32,544 nucleotides of DNA from Lachnospiraceae bacterium. GTDB taxonomy: Bacteria; Bacillota; Clostridia; Lachnospirales; Lachnospiraceae. Both the position numbers and the translations under genes were made by a program. Shown here one piece after another: positions 14,818 to 22,810 of the stretch; position 1 is the first letter of the stretch, and every line of letters begins with the position of its first letter. Below the pieces are notes generated by a model. It saw only the letters and a list, made by a program, of their open reading frames with translations. It searched no databases and was not told the DNA's origin. The stretch lies in assembly GCA_014804615.1 (NCBI GenBank), contig JAAUZL010000002.1:23344-55887 (forward strand), read 5' to 3'.

Positions 14818-16287
14818 ATGGATATACAGATAAAGGGATCTCATAAAATAAATACTATTATACATTCAGACAAGGTAATCATTTTAAATGGTGCATTGCT
14901 GGTAGTCAGCTTTTTGTTTTATCTTATGTTTCCTTTGTGTGACGGCCCTATATGGTGTGTGGATTCCGCAAGCTATGTGTCAATGGATATTTCAAGAGAG
15001 CCTTTATATCCGACATTCCTTGCATTAATGCGAAAAGTTTCTGGTAGTATGGGCGGAACATTTGAACAGGATAGCTTATTCCTTGTAGTAATATTACAGA
15101 GCCTGCTTGCGGGATTTGCTGCCTGGTTTGCCGGTCTTACTATTAAAAGAATAAAGAACCAAAGTATTGTGCTTCAGATTGCTACGATAGGATTTCAGTT
15201 TGCAGTTTCGTTGATTTGCAGATTTGGTGCTATTAGAGGATCGGCTTATACGGATTGTATCATGACAGAGGGTCTGGGATTTTCTCTTTTTGTTCTTTTT
15301 ACTCTGGAATTATATCTTTATGTGAGTACTGATAAGAAGCGTTATTTGGTAGAGACGCTTCTTTTGTCTTTTTTATTGATCAGCCTTAGGAAACAGATGT
15401 TGATTACACTGCTTATTATGGCAACAGTCTTTTTTTGGTATTTCGTCATACGTGATAAGAAATTTCGAAAATTTGTCTGCCTTTTAGGATTACTTTTAGG
15501 AGTTCTTATATCTTGTAAACTGACAGACAGAGTTTATAATTATGCTGTGCGCGGCGAATGGATAGAGCATTGCCATAATTCCATGGGCTTTTTGTGTACT
15601 TTACTCTATTCTTCCGATACGGAAAACGATTCAAAATTATTTCAGGATAATACGGTAAAAGAGCTGTATCTGGAAATTATGTCACAGGCAGAGGAACAAC
15701 AACTTCATTATCGCTATGCAGGTCAAGGATGGCTTACGGTTTGTGAACATTTTGCGGATAGTTATGATGCTATCGGATATGGAATCATCAATCCGGTCGT
15801 TGAAGGTTACATAGAAGAGAATTACAGCTTGACTTATGTAGAGGCAGCGCAAAAATATGATGAAATCTGTGGAATGATGAGTAGGACTTTGATCAAGCAG
15901 AGTGCAATGCCGATGGTTCGGGTTTATGCATATAATATCGGGCGCGGATTTATAAATTCTATTGCAAAAGCAACACCTGTTTTATGCATTTATGCCGTTA
16001 TTGCGTATATCGGTATGGGAATTGTAGCGGGATATCTTGTGAAGCGGAAAAAGGCAGGAATCATGGAAGAGCAGATACAGAGAAGTCTTTCTTTTGTTTT
16101 CATTGTAATACTGGAAATTGCAATTAACGCTCTGGTAGTTGGAGTAACGATTTTTACACAGCCGAGATATATGATTTATAGCATGGGATTATTTTATACG
16201 GCGGGATGTATGTTGTTATATGATGTTTGGCAGTGCGCAAGAATGCAACAAGCGCCTTGCGTTGACCGTCACTCGATTCCTGCATAG
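14818..16287 (+). CDS. Polytopic membrane protein, GT-C glycosyltransferase-like, 489 aa
   Basis: No named family is certain. A first hydrophobic segment (about 23-40) is followed by an outer loop WCVDSASYVSMDISREPLYPTFLALMRKV. The D-S-x-S-Y and R-E-P-L-Y-P residues there resemble the first loop of GT-C lipid-linked sugar transferases, where the acidic residue is catalytic. Some eight further hydrophobic stretches follow, then a soluble stretch at about 245-355 (WIEHCHNSMGFLCTLLYSS..., many acidic and aromatic residues), then three more helices (about 380-400, 420-445, 450-470). AGGAG lies 10 bases before the ATG. It is less GC-rich than its neighbours and may be a transferred gene. Only 29 bases separate it from the GH18 gene, so the two may be co-transcribed, which hints at an envelope or spore-surface role. 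The sugar donor and acceptor are unknown. Confidence 0.6.
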   Translation: MDIQIKGSHKINTIIHSDKVIILNGALLVVSFLFYLMFPLCDGPIWCVDSASYVSMDISREPLYPTFLALMRKVSGSMGGTFEQDSLFLVVILQSLLAGFAAWFAGLTIKRIKNQSIVLQIATIGFQFAVSLICRFGAIRGSAYTDCIMTEGLGFSLFVLFTLELYLYVSTDKKRYLVETLLLSFLLISLRKQMLITLLIMATVFFWYFVIRDKKFRKFVCLLGLLLGVLISCKLTDRVYNYAVRGEWIEHCHNSMGFLCTLLYSSDTENDSKLFQDNTVKELYLEIMSQAEEQQLHYRYAGQGWLTVCEHFADSYDAIGYGIINPVVEGYIEENYSLTYVEAAQKYDEICGMMSRTLIKQSAMPMVRVYAYNIGRGFINSIAKATPVLCIYAVIAYIGMGIVAGYLVKRKKAGIMEEQIQRSLSFVFIVILEIAINALVVGVTIFTQPRYMIYSMGLFYTAGCMLLYDVWQCARMQQAPCVDRHSIPA

Positions 16288-16316
16288 AATAAAGAAAAAC
16301 ACTGCAGGAATATTTT

Positions 16317-17456
16317 ATGGAAATTTATGTGGTAAAATCAGGAGATACTGTGGATTCTATTGCTGAGAGTTATGGGATTCCGGTATCTTCCGTTATTTTT
16401 AACAATCAGCTTGTCTACCCCTATCCCTTGGCTGTGGGGCAGGCGCTTCTTTTGTCTTCGGGGGAGTCTCTCGAACCTTCTTATCCGGCTTGGGTAAATG
16501 GCTATGCTTATCCTTTTATTCAACGGGATGTCTTAAACGAGACGCTTCCTTATCTGTCGTCCCTCTCCGTCTTTTCTTATGGCTTTACTACGGATGGGGA
16601 TCTGATTCCGCCAACGCTGGATGATTCCTTTATGATTGATGCTGCGCTTATGGAGGGTGTGCGCCCGGTGCTCACGTTGACGCCTCTTGGGCCGGATGGG
16701 AATTTCAATAACGCACTGATCACTGCTGTGGTAAATGACGAAGTTGCCAAAGAAAATCTTCTCAACGATCTTCTCGCCACAGTTCAGGCAAAAAACTTCG
16801 GGGGTGTGGATATTGATTTTGAATATATTCGTCCTGAGGATCGGATTCCTTTTGCCGATTTTGTGGCAGATGTAAGGAATTTTCTTTCCCCTTATGGATA
16901 TCATGTGTCGGTGGCACTGGCCCCTAAGACTTCGGACACGCAGGCGGGGCTTCTTTATGAGGGAAAAGATTACGGGCTTCTTGGAGAAGCGGCCGACAGT
17001 GTTCTGCTTATGACCTACGAATGGGGTTATACTTACGGTCCGCCTATGGCGGTGGCCCCTCTGAATAAAGTGCGACAGGTGGTGGAATACGCCATTACCC
17101 GCATTCCGCCTTCTAAAATTGATCTGGGAATCCCTAATTATGGCTATGACTGGACGCTGCCCTTTGTGCAGGGAATGTCCCGGGCAACTACTGTCAGCAA
17201 TCAGGAGGCGGTGCGTATTGCGATAGAGGCGGGGGTGCCCATACAGTTTGATGAGACAGCTATGTCACCTTTTTTCCGATATGAAAAGAATGGGCAGCAG
17301 CATGAGGTATGGTTTGAGGATGTGAGGAGTTATCAGGCAAAGTTTTCTCTTCTGCCGGAGTATGATCTGCGTGGGATGGGATACTGGCAGATCATGCGTT
17401 TTTTTCGTCCTAACTGGCTGTTACTTGCGGATACCTTTCAGATTCAAAGGCCGTGA
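16317..17456 (+). CDS. LysM-GH18 spore cortex-lytic-type glycosidase (SleL/YaaH-like), 379 aa
   Basis: An N-terminal LysM domain (residues 2-46: IYVVKSGDTVDSIAESYGIPVSSVIFNN...PYPLAVGQALLL) binds peptidoglycan. A GH18 barrel follows, with the catalytic DxDxE as D165-I-D167-F-E169 in GGVDIDFEY. Further family strands are FSYGF near 86-90, VLLMTYEWGYTYGPPMAVAP and IDLGIPNYGYDWTLPF, and GMGYWQIMRFF at the end. In Bacillus, SleL and YaaH are spore-coat or cortex N-acetylglucosaminidases acting at germination on muramic-lactam peptidoglycan. They have two LysM repeats, whereas this protein has one. There is no signal peptide, as in the Bacillus enzymes, which reach the spore from the mother cell. 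GCAGGAA lies before the ATG. The closeness to spmA supports a spore role. Confidence 0.9.
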   Translation: MEIYVVKSGDTVDSIAESYGIPVSSVIFNNQLVYPYPLAVGQALLLSSGESLEPSYPAWVNGYAYPFIQRDVLNETLPYLSSLSVFSYGFTTDGDLIPPTLDDSFMIDAALMEGVRPVLTLTPLGPDGNFNNALITAVVNDEVAKENLLNDLLATVQAKNFGGVDIDFEYIRPEDRIPFADFVADVRNFLSPYGYHVSVALAPKTSDTQAGLLYEGKDYGLLGEAADSVLLMTYEWGYTYGPPMAVAPLNKVRQVVEYAITRIPPSKIDLGIPNYGYDWTLPFVQGMSRATTVSNQEAVRIAIEAGVPIQFDETAMSPFFRYEKNGQQHEVWFEDVRSYQAKFSLLPEYDLRGMGYWQIMRFFRPNWLLLADTFQIQRP

Positions 17457-17543
17457 CAGTTATAATGGCACCTTAGAATGGGCTGGACTTTATAAAAATA
17501 AGCGGGTAATCTATAATCAAAGTGGAACACTGATTTAGAATTG

Positions 17544-17566
17544 ATTACATTTAAAAGAAATGTAAT
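17544..17566. repeat. Perfect inverted repeat before the fructosamine-kinase-family gene
   Basis: ATTACATTT (17544-17552) and AAATGTAAT (17558-17566) are exact reverse complements around 5 bases. There is no U-run after it, so a terminator is unlikely. It lies 41 bases before the start codon and could be an operator for a dimeric regulator. Confidence 0.5.
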
Positions 17567-17606
17567 AACCTGATAACTATTATTATGGTTTGAAATGGAG
17601 AAAGCT

Positions 17607-18518
17607 ATGACATCACCACAACAGTTTACTTCACTGGAGAGCGCTTTGTGCACGCTATTTGGAGAAGGAACAAAAGTAGAAGCAACCAGACCGATATCCG
17701 GCGGTGATATCAATGAAGCGTATGGATTGACGCTGACGGGCGGCAAGTGTATTTTCATGAAAACAAATACCAAGAAAAATCTTTCCTTTTTCACCGCGGA
17801 GGCTGTGGGGCTGACTGCCATTGCCCGAACAAAGGCCATTGGTACGCCGCATATTCTGGGTGTGGGAACCGACGAGGGCAGGGGCGGCTATTCCTTTTTG
17901 TTATTGGAATTTATTTCCGGAAAAAGCCGTAGCAGAAATTATTGGGAGGATTTTGCAAGACAGCTGGCGGACATGCATCGGTCATCGACAGCCGGATTGG
18001 TTTCTGACGGGAAATATGGTTTTGATTCCAACAATTATATTGGCAGACATGGTCAGATCAATACGGGGCGTGACAGTTGGACAAGCTTCTTTCGGGATTG
18101 TCGTCTGGAGCCGCAGTTTCAGGATGCCGCTCCCTATTTCGACAGAGAGAATCAGAGAAGAATCATTCGATTTCTCGATCATGTGGATGAAATGCTTGTG
18201 GAACCGGAGTATCCGTCTCTGCTGCATGGTGATCTGTGGTCAGGGAACGTGGTCACGGGAAATGATGGCAGTGCATGGTTGATCGATCCAGCGGTTTATG
18301 TGGGTCACGCCGAAGCGGATATTGCAATGACAGAGCTTTTCGGGGGATTTCCGCCAGCTTTTTATGATGCCTACCAGGAGGCGGCGCCTCTGCAGCCGGG
18401 GTACGAGCGCCGCCGTGATGTGTATAATCTGTATCATCTTCTGAATCATCTGAATTTGTTCGGGAGGATGTATCTTCCGGAGGTGAGACAGATCGTTGGG
18501 CGAATGAGTGCGGTATAG
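17607..18518 (+). CDS. Fructosamine kinase family protein, 303 aa
   Basis: This is a cytosolic kinase of the fructosamine/ketosamine-3-kinase family (aminoglycoside-phosphotransferase fold), which phosphorylates glycated amines so that they decay. ISGGDINEAYGLTLTGGKCIFMKTN is the nucleotide-binding strand with the lysine. ARQLADMHRSS follows, then the catalytic loop HGDLWSGN at about residues 207-214, and WLIDPAVYVGHAEADIAMTELFGGFPPAFYDAY with the metal-binding aspartate and the family-specific end. The ATG at 17607 has GGAG 6 bases upstream; the in-frame ATG at 17595 has none. It is followed, after 11 bases, by the LysR gene, so the two are likely co-transcribed. Confidence 0.93.
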   Translation: MTSPQQFTSLESALCTLFGEGTKVEATRPISGGDINEAYGLTLTGGKCIFMKTNTKKNLSFFTAEAVGLTAIARTKAIGTPHILGVGTDEGRGGYSFLLLEFISGKSRSRNYWEDFARQLADMHRSSTAGLVSDGKYGFDSNNYIGRHGQINTGRDSWTSFFRDCRLEPQFQDAAPYFDRENQRRIIRFLDHVDEMLVEPEYPSLLHGDLWSGNVVTGNDGSAWLIDPAVYVGHAEADIAMTELFGGFPPAFYDAYQEAAPLQPGYERRRDVYNLYHLLNHLNLFGRMYLPEVRQIVGRMSAV

Positions 18519-18529
18519 AGGTGAATCTT

Positions 18530-19414
18530 ATGTTAAGACAGATAAAATATTTTCAAGCCGTTATAAAGCATAACAGCTTTTCAGAGGCGGCGTATGAGTG
18601 TCATATCTCGCAATCTGCCATATCACAGCAGATACAGGCATTGGAGAGGGAGTTGGGCTTTCCGCTGCTGGAACGAAAAAAACGTAAGTTTGAACTGACA
18701 CCGGCAGGGGAGTTTTTCTATAAAAAGAGCCTTGTGCTGGTTGCCGATTATGAGCAGATCGTCAGGGAAACCACAAGACTGGCGGGAGGAGAACAGGAGT
18801 GTTTGAGGGTGGGATTCTTACGCTGCTACAGTGGGCAGGAATTTCATCTTGCATTGGAGGAATTTACGGGAAAGTACCCTGATATCCCGGTGGAGGTTTT
18901 CTATGGCAACCATGATGAGCTATATCATATGCTTATAAACAATGAAATAGATTTGGCATTTAATGACCAGCGCAGGACATTTTCCGGTGAATTTATCAAT
19001 ATGCTTCTCACGTCTTCTGTGACACATATAGAGATTGCAGGCAGAAATCCACTTTCTTCTTTGGATAAAGTGACGGTGCAGGAATTAAAAAATATGCCAT
19101 GTATTCTCGTGTCGTCAGAAGCAGAAAAAGAAACGGAAGCAGAATATTATCATGTCATTATCGGTTTGCAGGGAGAAAAGTTGTTTGCGGATAATATGGA
19201 AGAGGCAAGAATGCTTGTGATCAGCGGAAAAGGATTTATGCCAAGCGAGGGAACGCCCATAGAGGGCAGCCTTGGCACGAATATCGTGCGGATTCCGTTG
19301 TATCGCGGCGATGAGCCGGTGAAACGGAATTATTGTGCCTTTTGGAAAAAAGAAAATGCAAAAAAGGTATCGGTGGAGTTTGCTGAGATTTTAAGAGGTA
19401 AGTTTAAAGTGTGA
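18530..19414 (+). CDS. LysR family transcriptional regulator, 294 aa
   Basis: The N-terminal winged helix-turn-helix (residues 1-60) has the classic pattern FQAVIKHNSFSEAAYECHISQSAISQQIQALERELGFPLLERKKRKFELTPAG. A periplasmic-binding-fold effector domain begins near LRVGFLRCYSGQEFHLALEEF and contains DLAFNDQRRTF. The length is normal. The ATG at 18530 is preceded by AGAGGTG 6 bases away; the in-frame GTG at 18521 lies inside that site. LysR proteins usually control a divergent gene, but here the gene upstream is on the same strand (fructosamine kinase), so the target and inducer are unclear. Confidence 0.93.
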   Translation: MLRQIKYFQAVIKHNSFSEAAYECHISQSAISQQIQALERELGFPLLERKKRKFELTPAGEFFYKKSLVLVADYEQIVRETTRLAGGEQECLRVGFLRCYSGQEFHLALEEFTGKYPDIPVEVFYGNHDELYHMLINNEIDLAFNDQRRTFSGEFINMLLTSSVTHIEIAGRNPLSSLDKVTVQELKNMPCILVSSEAEKETEAEYYHVIIGLQGEKLFADNMEEARMLVISGKGFMPSEGTPIEGSLGTNIVRIPLYRGDEPVKRNYCAFWKKENAKKVSVEFAEILRGKFKV

Positions 19415-19484
19415 AGTTTTTATATACACAAAACGAAATATATTTATATAAAAATGTAACTTATGTGAAATGATAATATATGTT

Positions 19485-19523
19485 GGGCACACCGTTTCAT
19501 TTACAACGATGTGTCCTTTTTTT
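19485..19523 (+). terminator. Intrinsic terminator after the LysR gene
   Basis: GGGCACA (19485-19491) pairs with TGTGTCC (19510-19516), seven pairs with one wobble, followed by seven T. It lies 70 bases after the stop codon. Confidence 0.7.
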
Positions 19524-19582
19524 ATAATTTAACCAACTTGTGCGGTTATATGCGAGAAGGTATGAAAAGGCAGGCCCGGGCT

Positions 19583-19622
19583 GCTTTTTCAACGTTTTAA
19601 CCGCTTTTTCAAACCGTATAAA
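19583..19622 (+). promoter_or_regulatory. AraC-type direct repeats and -10 box of the alpha-galactoside operon
   Basis: GCTTTTTCAA occurs at 19583-19592 and again at 19603-19612, a 20-base period that suits an AraC-family protein binding two turns on one DNA face. A -10-like TATAAA follows at 19617-19622, with no good -35 (GTTTTA at the 17-base position), so activation is expected. Between the repeats TTTCAACGTTTTAA (19587-19600), read on the other strand as TTAAAACGTTGAAA, matches 12 of 14 positions of the CcpA cre consensus, suggesting catabolite repression. Likely activator: the AraC protein at 25029-25883. Confidence 0.5.
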
Positions 19623-19643
19623 ATATGTAAAGGAGTGGAGTTA

Positions 19644-20963
19644 ATGAGAAAGATACATCGTCTAATATCGGTAGCCCTGATGCTGGTTATGATGCTGTCG
19701 ATTGTCGGATGCGGCAGCCCCGCGGATGGGAAAACCCATCTCACTTTCCAAATTTGGGACGTTTATCAACGTCCCGGGATGCAGGCTATGTGTGATGCTT
19801 ATACTGCAAAGCATCCTGACGTAGTTATCGAAGTGCAGGCTACCAGCTGGAGTGAGTACTGGACGAAACTGGAAGCGTCTGCCGAGAGCAATACTATGCC
19901 GGACATTTTCTGGATGCATACGAATCAGTTGTTATATTATGCGGATTTTGGCATGTTGGCTGATGTGACGGATCTCTATGATGATGTGGAGCCCAACTAC
20001 TATGAAACTCATTTTTCGGAGATTTCCCGCAGCAATGCAAGTGGTAGTGATGGCCGGCTCTATGGCGTGCCCAAGGATAAGGATAACGGTCTGCTGGTCT
20101 ATAACAAGGAGATGTTTGACGCTGCCGGAGTTCCCTATCCTACTGAGGATTGGACTTGGGAAGACTTGGCAGATGCTTCTCAAAAGATTCATGATGCAAC
20201 CGGTAAATACGGCTTTATGGCCTATAATGACGATCAGTTGGGGTATTGGTGTTTTGTTTATCAGGCCGGCGGTCATATTCTTACTGCTGACCGTACACAG
20301 GCCGGTTATACTAACCCGGGTTCTGTCAAGGGGATGGAATTTTATGTGAATATGCAAAAGGAAGACTGGTGTCCAAACCAGACCTATTTTGCCGAGACGG
20401 CACCCGGCACAGCGTTTTTCTCTGAAGAAGGCGCCATGTATTTGGAAGGAAACTGGAACCTTCCGCAGTTGATGGAGAATTATCCTGAGATGCGTGGTAA
20501 GTGGGATTTGGCTAAGCTGCCAAAATGTGCCGATCCCATTGAGGACAGTGAAAGTCTGGACCAGGACGGGCGGGCTACCATGTCCAATGGATTGTGCTAT
20601 TCCACAGCAGCACACGGAAAAAAGAGGGATATTGCGCTGGATGTGATTAAGTTTTTCGGGACGGAAGAGGCACAGCGTATTCAGGGTGAGAATGGTGCAG
20701 CTATCCCCGCGTACATAGGCTGCGAGGAAACCTGGCGTGCCGCCTTTGATCCCTACGACGAGAAGCTGGATCTGGATGTCATTTTTGACCAATTTGACTA
20801 TGCGGTACAGGCTGTTTATAATTCTGCAAGCCCCAAGTGGAAGAGTCAGGTGCTGGATGAATTGACAAAAGTTTATTCCGGCGGGCAGGATCTCACAACC
20901 GGTCTGGAAAAAATGCAGAGCATTGTCAATACGGAGACTGCCAAGAAATTGGCGAATGACTGA
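19644..20963 (+). CDS. Sugar ABC transporter substrate-binding lipoprotein, 439 aa
   Basis: This is an extracellular binding protein, family 1. The signal peptide RKIHRLISVALMLVMMLS ends in a lipobox IVGC, so it should be lipid-anchored at Cys 26 or so. The mature start THLTFQIWDVYQRPGMQAMCDAYTAKHPDVVIEVQ, the WTKLEAS segment, MPDIFWMH, LYGVPKDKDNGLLVYNKEMFDAAGVPYP and the C-terminal FFGTEEAQRIQGENGAAIPAY are all standard for this family. The ATG at 19644 has AAAGGAG 8 bases upstream; an in-frame GTG at 19635 lies in that site. It is the first gene of the operon with two permeases and an alpha-galactosidase, so raffinose, melibiose or a related alpha-galactoside is the likely ligand. Confidence 0.94.
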   Translation: MRKIHRLISVALMLVMMLSIVGCGSPADGKTHLTFQIWDVYQRPGMQAMCDAYTAKHPDVVIEVQATSWSEYWTKLEASAESNTMPDIFWMHTNQLLYYADFGMLADVTDLYDDVEPNYYETHFSEISRSNASGSDGRLYGVPKDKDNGLLVYNKEMFDAAGVPYPTEDWTWEDLADASQKIHDATGKYGFMAYNDDQLGYWCFVYQAGGHILTADRTQAGYTNPGSVKGMEFYVNMQKEDWCPNQTYFAETAPGTAFFSEEGAMYLEGNWNLPQLMENYPEMRGKWDLAKLPKCADPIEDSESLDQDGRATMSNGLCYSTAAHGKKRDIALDVIKFFGTEEAQRIQGENGAAIPAYIGCEETWRAAFDPYDEKLDLDVIFDQFDYAVQAVYNSASPKWKSQVLDELTKVYSGGQDLTTGLEKMQSIVNTETAKKLAND

Positions 20964-20977
20964 GAGGAGGGATTTTG

Positions 20978-21865
20978 ATGAATAATAAACTGTCTGCCGC
21001 CGCCAAACGGGAAGAGAGATGGGGCTGGTTCATGGTAGCACCCACCATTATCGGTCTGGTTGTTTTGAATTTGTGGCCTTTTGTACAGACACTGTATGCA
21101 AGCTTCTGTGAACATGAGGGTTTTGGTCATTACAAGTTTATCGGTGTACAGAATTATGTGGATATGTTTGGGAATGCCGAGTTCTGGAAGGCTACCTGGA
21201 ACACTGTTTTCTTTTGTATCCTGACAGTGCCCGTGGGTATTGCACTTGCATTGATGATCGCTTTATTACTCAATGCGAAAGTGAAATTTAAGGGCGGATT
21301 TCGTACCATTTTCTTCTTACCGCTTGTCTGTGCCCCGGCTGCCGTTGCTATGGTGTGGCGCTGGATTTTCAACGGTGAGTATGGCATCCTCAATCAAATG
21401 CTGGGTGTCAAGGTACAGTGGATTACCGATCCTAAGACAGCTGTGCTGGCAGTTGCCATCGTATCTGTCTGGAGCAGTGTCGGTTATGATGCGGTTTTAC
21501 TGCTGGCCGGACTGCAAAACATTTCCAAGACGCTCTATGAAGCCAACAGCATTGACGGTGCAGGTAAAATCAGGCAGTTTTTCACAATTACGCTGCCTAT
21601 GGTTTCTCCCACCCTGTTCTCTGTCCTCATTATGCGTCTGATGGCTTCCATGAAGATTTATGACCTTATTTATATGATGGCGGAGGAAACGAACCCGGCG
21701 CTGACGGATATGCAGAGTCTGATGTTTCTGTTCTACCGGTCGTCCTTTGTGGCAGGAGACCGCGGTTATGGTTCCGCAATTGTTATCTGGACTGTTGGCT
21801 TGATTCTTCTTGTGACGCTTGTTCAGTTTTGGGGTCAAAAGAAGTGGGTCACATACGATATTTAA
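20978..21865 (+). CDS. Sugar ABC transporter permease, MalF/UgpA-type, 295 aa
   Basis: This is an inner-membrane permease subunit with six hydrophobic segments. It starts WGWFMVAPTIIGLVVLNLWPFVQTLYASF and carries the EAA-loop EANSIDGAGKIRQFFTITLPMVSPTLFS (starting near residue 187), which contacts the ATPase. The ATG at 20978 follows GAGGAGG; the in-frame TTG at 20975 is too close to that site. It starts 14 bases after the binding-protein stop. No ATPase gene is in the operon, so a shared MsmK/UgpC-type ATPase encoded elsewhere should energise it. Confidence 0.94.
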   Translation: MNNKLSAAAKREERWGWFMVAPTIIGLVVLNLWPFVQTLYASFCEHEGFGHYKFIGVQNYVDMFGNAEFWKATWNTVFFCILTVPVGIALALMIALLLNAKVKFKGGFRTIFFLPLVCAPAAVAMVWRWIFNGEYGILNQMLGVKVQWITDPKTAVLAVAIVSVWSSVGYDAVLLLAGLQNISKTLYEANSIDGAGKIRQFFTITLPMVSPTLFSVLIMRLMASMKIYDLIYMMAEETNPALTDMQSLMFLFYRSSFVAGDRGYGSAIVIWTVGLILLVTLVQFWGQKKWVTYDI

Positions 21866-21877
21866 GGAGGTGTTGGA

Positions 21878-22720
21878 ATGAAAAACACAGATTCTCTGAG
21901 GCGTTCCTACATAATCACAAAATGTGTTACTTATTTTTTCCTGATTCTGGGCGCGGTTATCATGATTTTTCCTTTTGTGTGGATGATCCTTACCAGTTCC
22001 AAGACGGTTCCTGAGAGTATGCAGGTTCCTCCGACTATTTTTCCGAAGCAGATCATGCTGGATAACTTTAAAGAAGCTATTGCCAGTCTGCCTTTTGGCA
22101 ATTTGTATTGGAATACGATATTGATGGTGTTTTTCCGTGTAGTGTGTGCTGTCCTGTTCAGCTCCATGGCCGGTTACGCGTTTGCGAAACTGCAATTTCG
22201 AGGTAAGAAGCTGCTCTTTGGTATTGTGCTGATCCAGATGTCTCTGCCCAGTCAGATTTTTATTATCCCGCAGTATCAGATGGTCGCAAAAATGGGTATG
22301 GCGAATACGGTTTTCGCTCTGGTTTTCCCGGGTCTTGTCAGTGCATTTGGCGTATTTTTTCTCCGGCAGACTTACATGAGTATTCCGGAGGAAGTGGGGG
22401 AAGCGGCTTATCTGGACGGCTGCAATCAATGGCAGACTTTCTATAAGATCATGTTCCCTTTGACGGGCACCTCCGTAGCGGCTTTGACAATCTTTACGGC
22501 TGTCTTTGCTTACGGAGACTTGATGTGGCCGTTGGTGGTTAATTCGGACTTGAAGATGATGACATTGTCCTCCGGACTGTCTACTTTGCGAGGCCAGTTC
22601 TCCACTAATTTCCCGGTTCTGATGGCCGGTTCACTGCTTGCGATGCTGCCGATGGTGGTGTTGTACCTGATTTTCCAGCGTCAGTTCGTGGAAGGAATTG
22701 CCGGTACTGGCGGAAAGTAA
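21878..22720 (+). CDS. Sugar ABC transporter permease, MalG/UgpE-type, 280 aa
   Basis: This is the partner permease with six hydrophobic segments. The first is FLILGAVIMIFPFVWMILTSSKT, followed by the large outer loop PESMQVPPTIFPKQIMLDNFKEA typical of the family. The EAA loop is EAAYLDGCNQWQTFYKIMFPLTGTSVAALTIF (starting near residue 175). The ATG follows AAGGAGG. It lies 12 bases after the other permease and is followed by a terminator-like hairpin before the alpha-galactosidase gene. Confidence 0.94.
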   Translation: MKNTDSLRRSYIITKCVTYFFLILGAVIMIFPFVWMILTSSKTVPESMQVPPTIFPKQIMLDNFKEAIASLPFGNLYWNTILMVFFRVVCAVLFSSMAGYAFAKLQFRGKKLLFGIVLIQMSLPSQIFIIPQYQMVAKMGMANTVFALVFPGLVSAFGVFFLRQTYMSIPEEVGEAAYLDGCNQWQTFYKIMFPLTGTSVAALTIFTAVFAYGDLMWPLVVNSDLKMMTLSSGLSTLRGQFSTNFPVLMAGSLLAMLPMVVLYLIFQRQFVEGIAGTGGK

Positions 22721-22751
22721 GAATTTTTAACGGTTTTCTCTTTTTAAAATG

Positions 22752-22783
22752 GTCCCGGCATATAAACTGCTGGGACTGTTTTT
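22752..22783 (+). terminator. Terminator-like hairpin between permease and alpha-galactosidase
   Basis: GTCCCGGCA (22752-22760) pairs with TGCTGGGAC (22768-22776), nine pairs with one wobble and a 7-base loop, followed by TGTTTTTC. As the alpha-galactosidase gene starts 28 bases later and no clear promoter lies in between, it may be a partial terminator or an mRNA-end stabiliser that sets the ratio of transporter to enzyme. Confidence 0.65.
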
Positions 22784-22810
22784 CTAAATTATTTTAAGGG
22801 GGTAATCGCT

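Noticed and set aside
19932-20792. 286-aa open frame on the minus strand
   Set aside because: It lies fully inside the binding-protein gene and is a shadow of its codon pattern.
21497-22429. 310-aa open frame on the minus strand
   Set aside because: It is antisense to both permease genes, very rich in His, Asn, Gln and Arg, with no domain.
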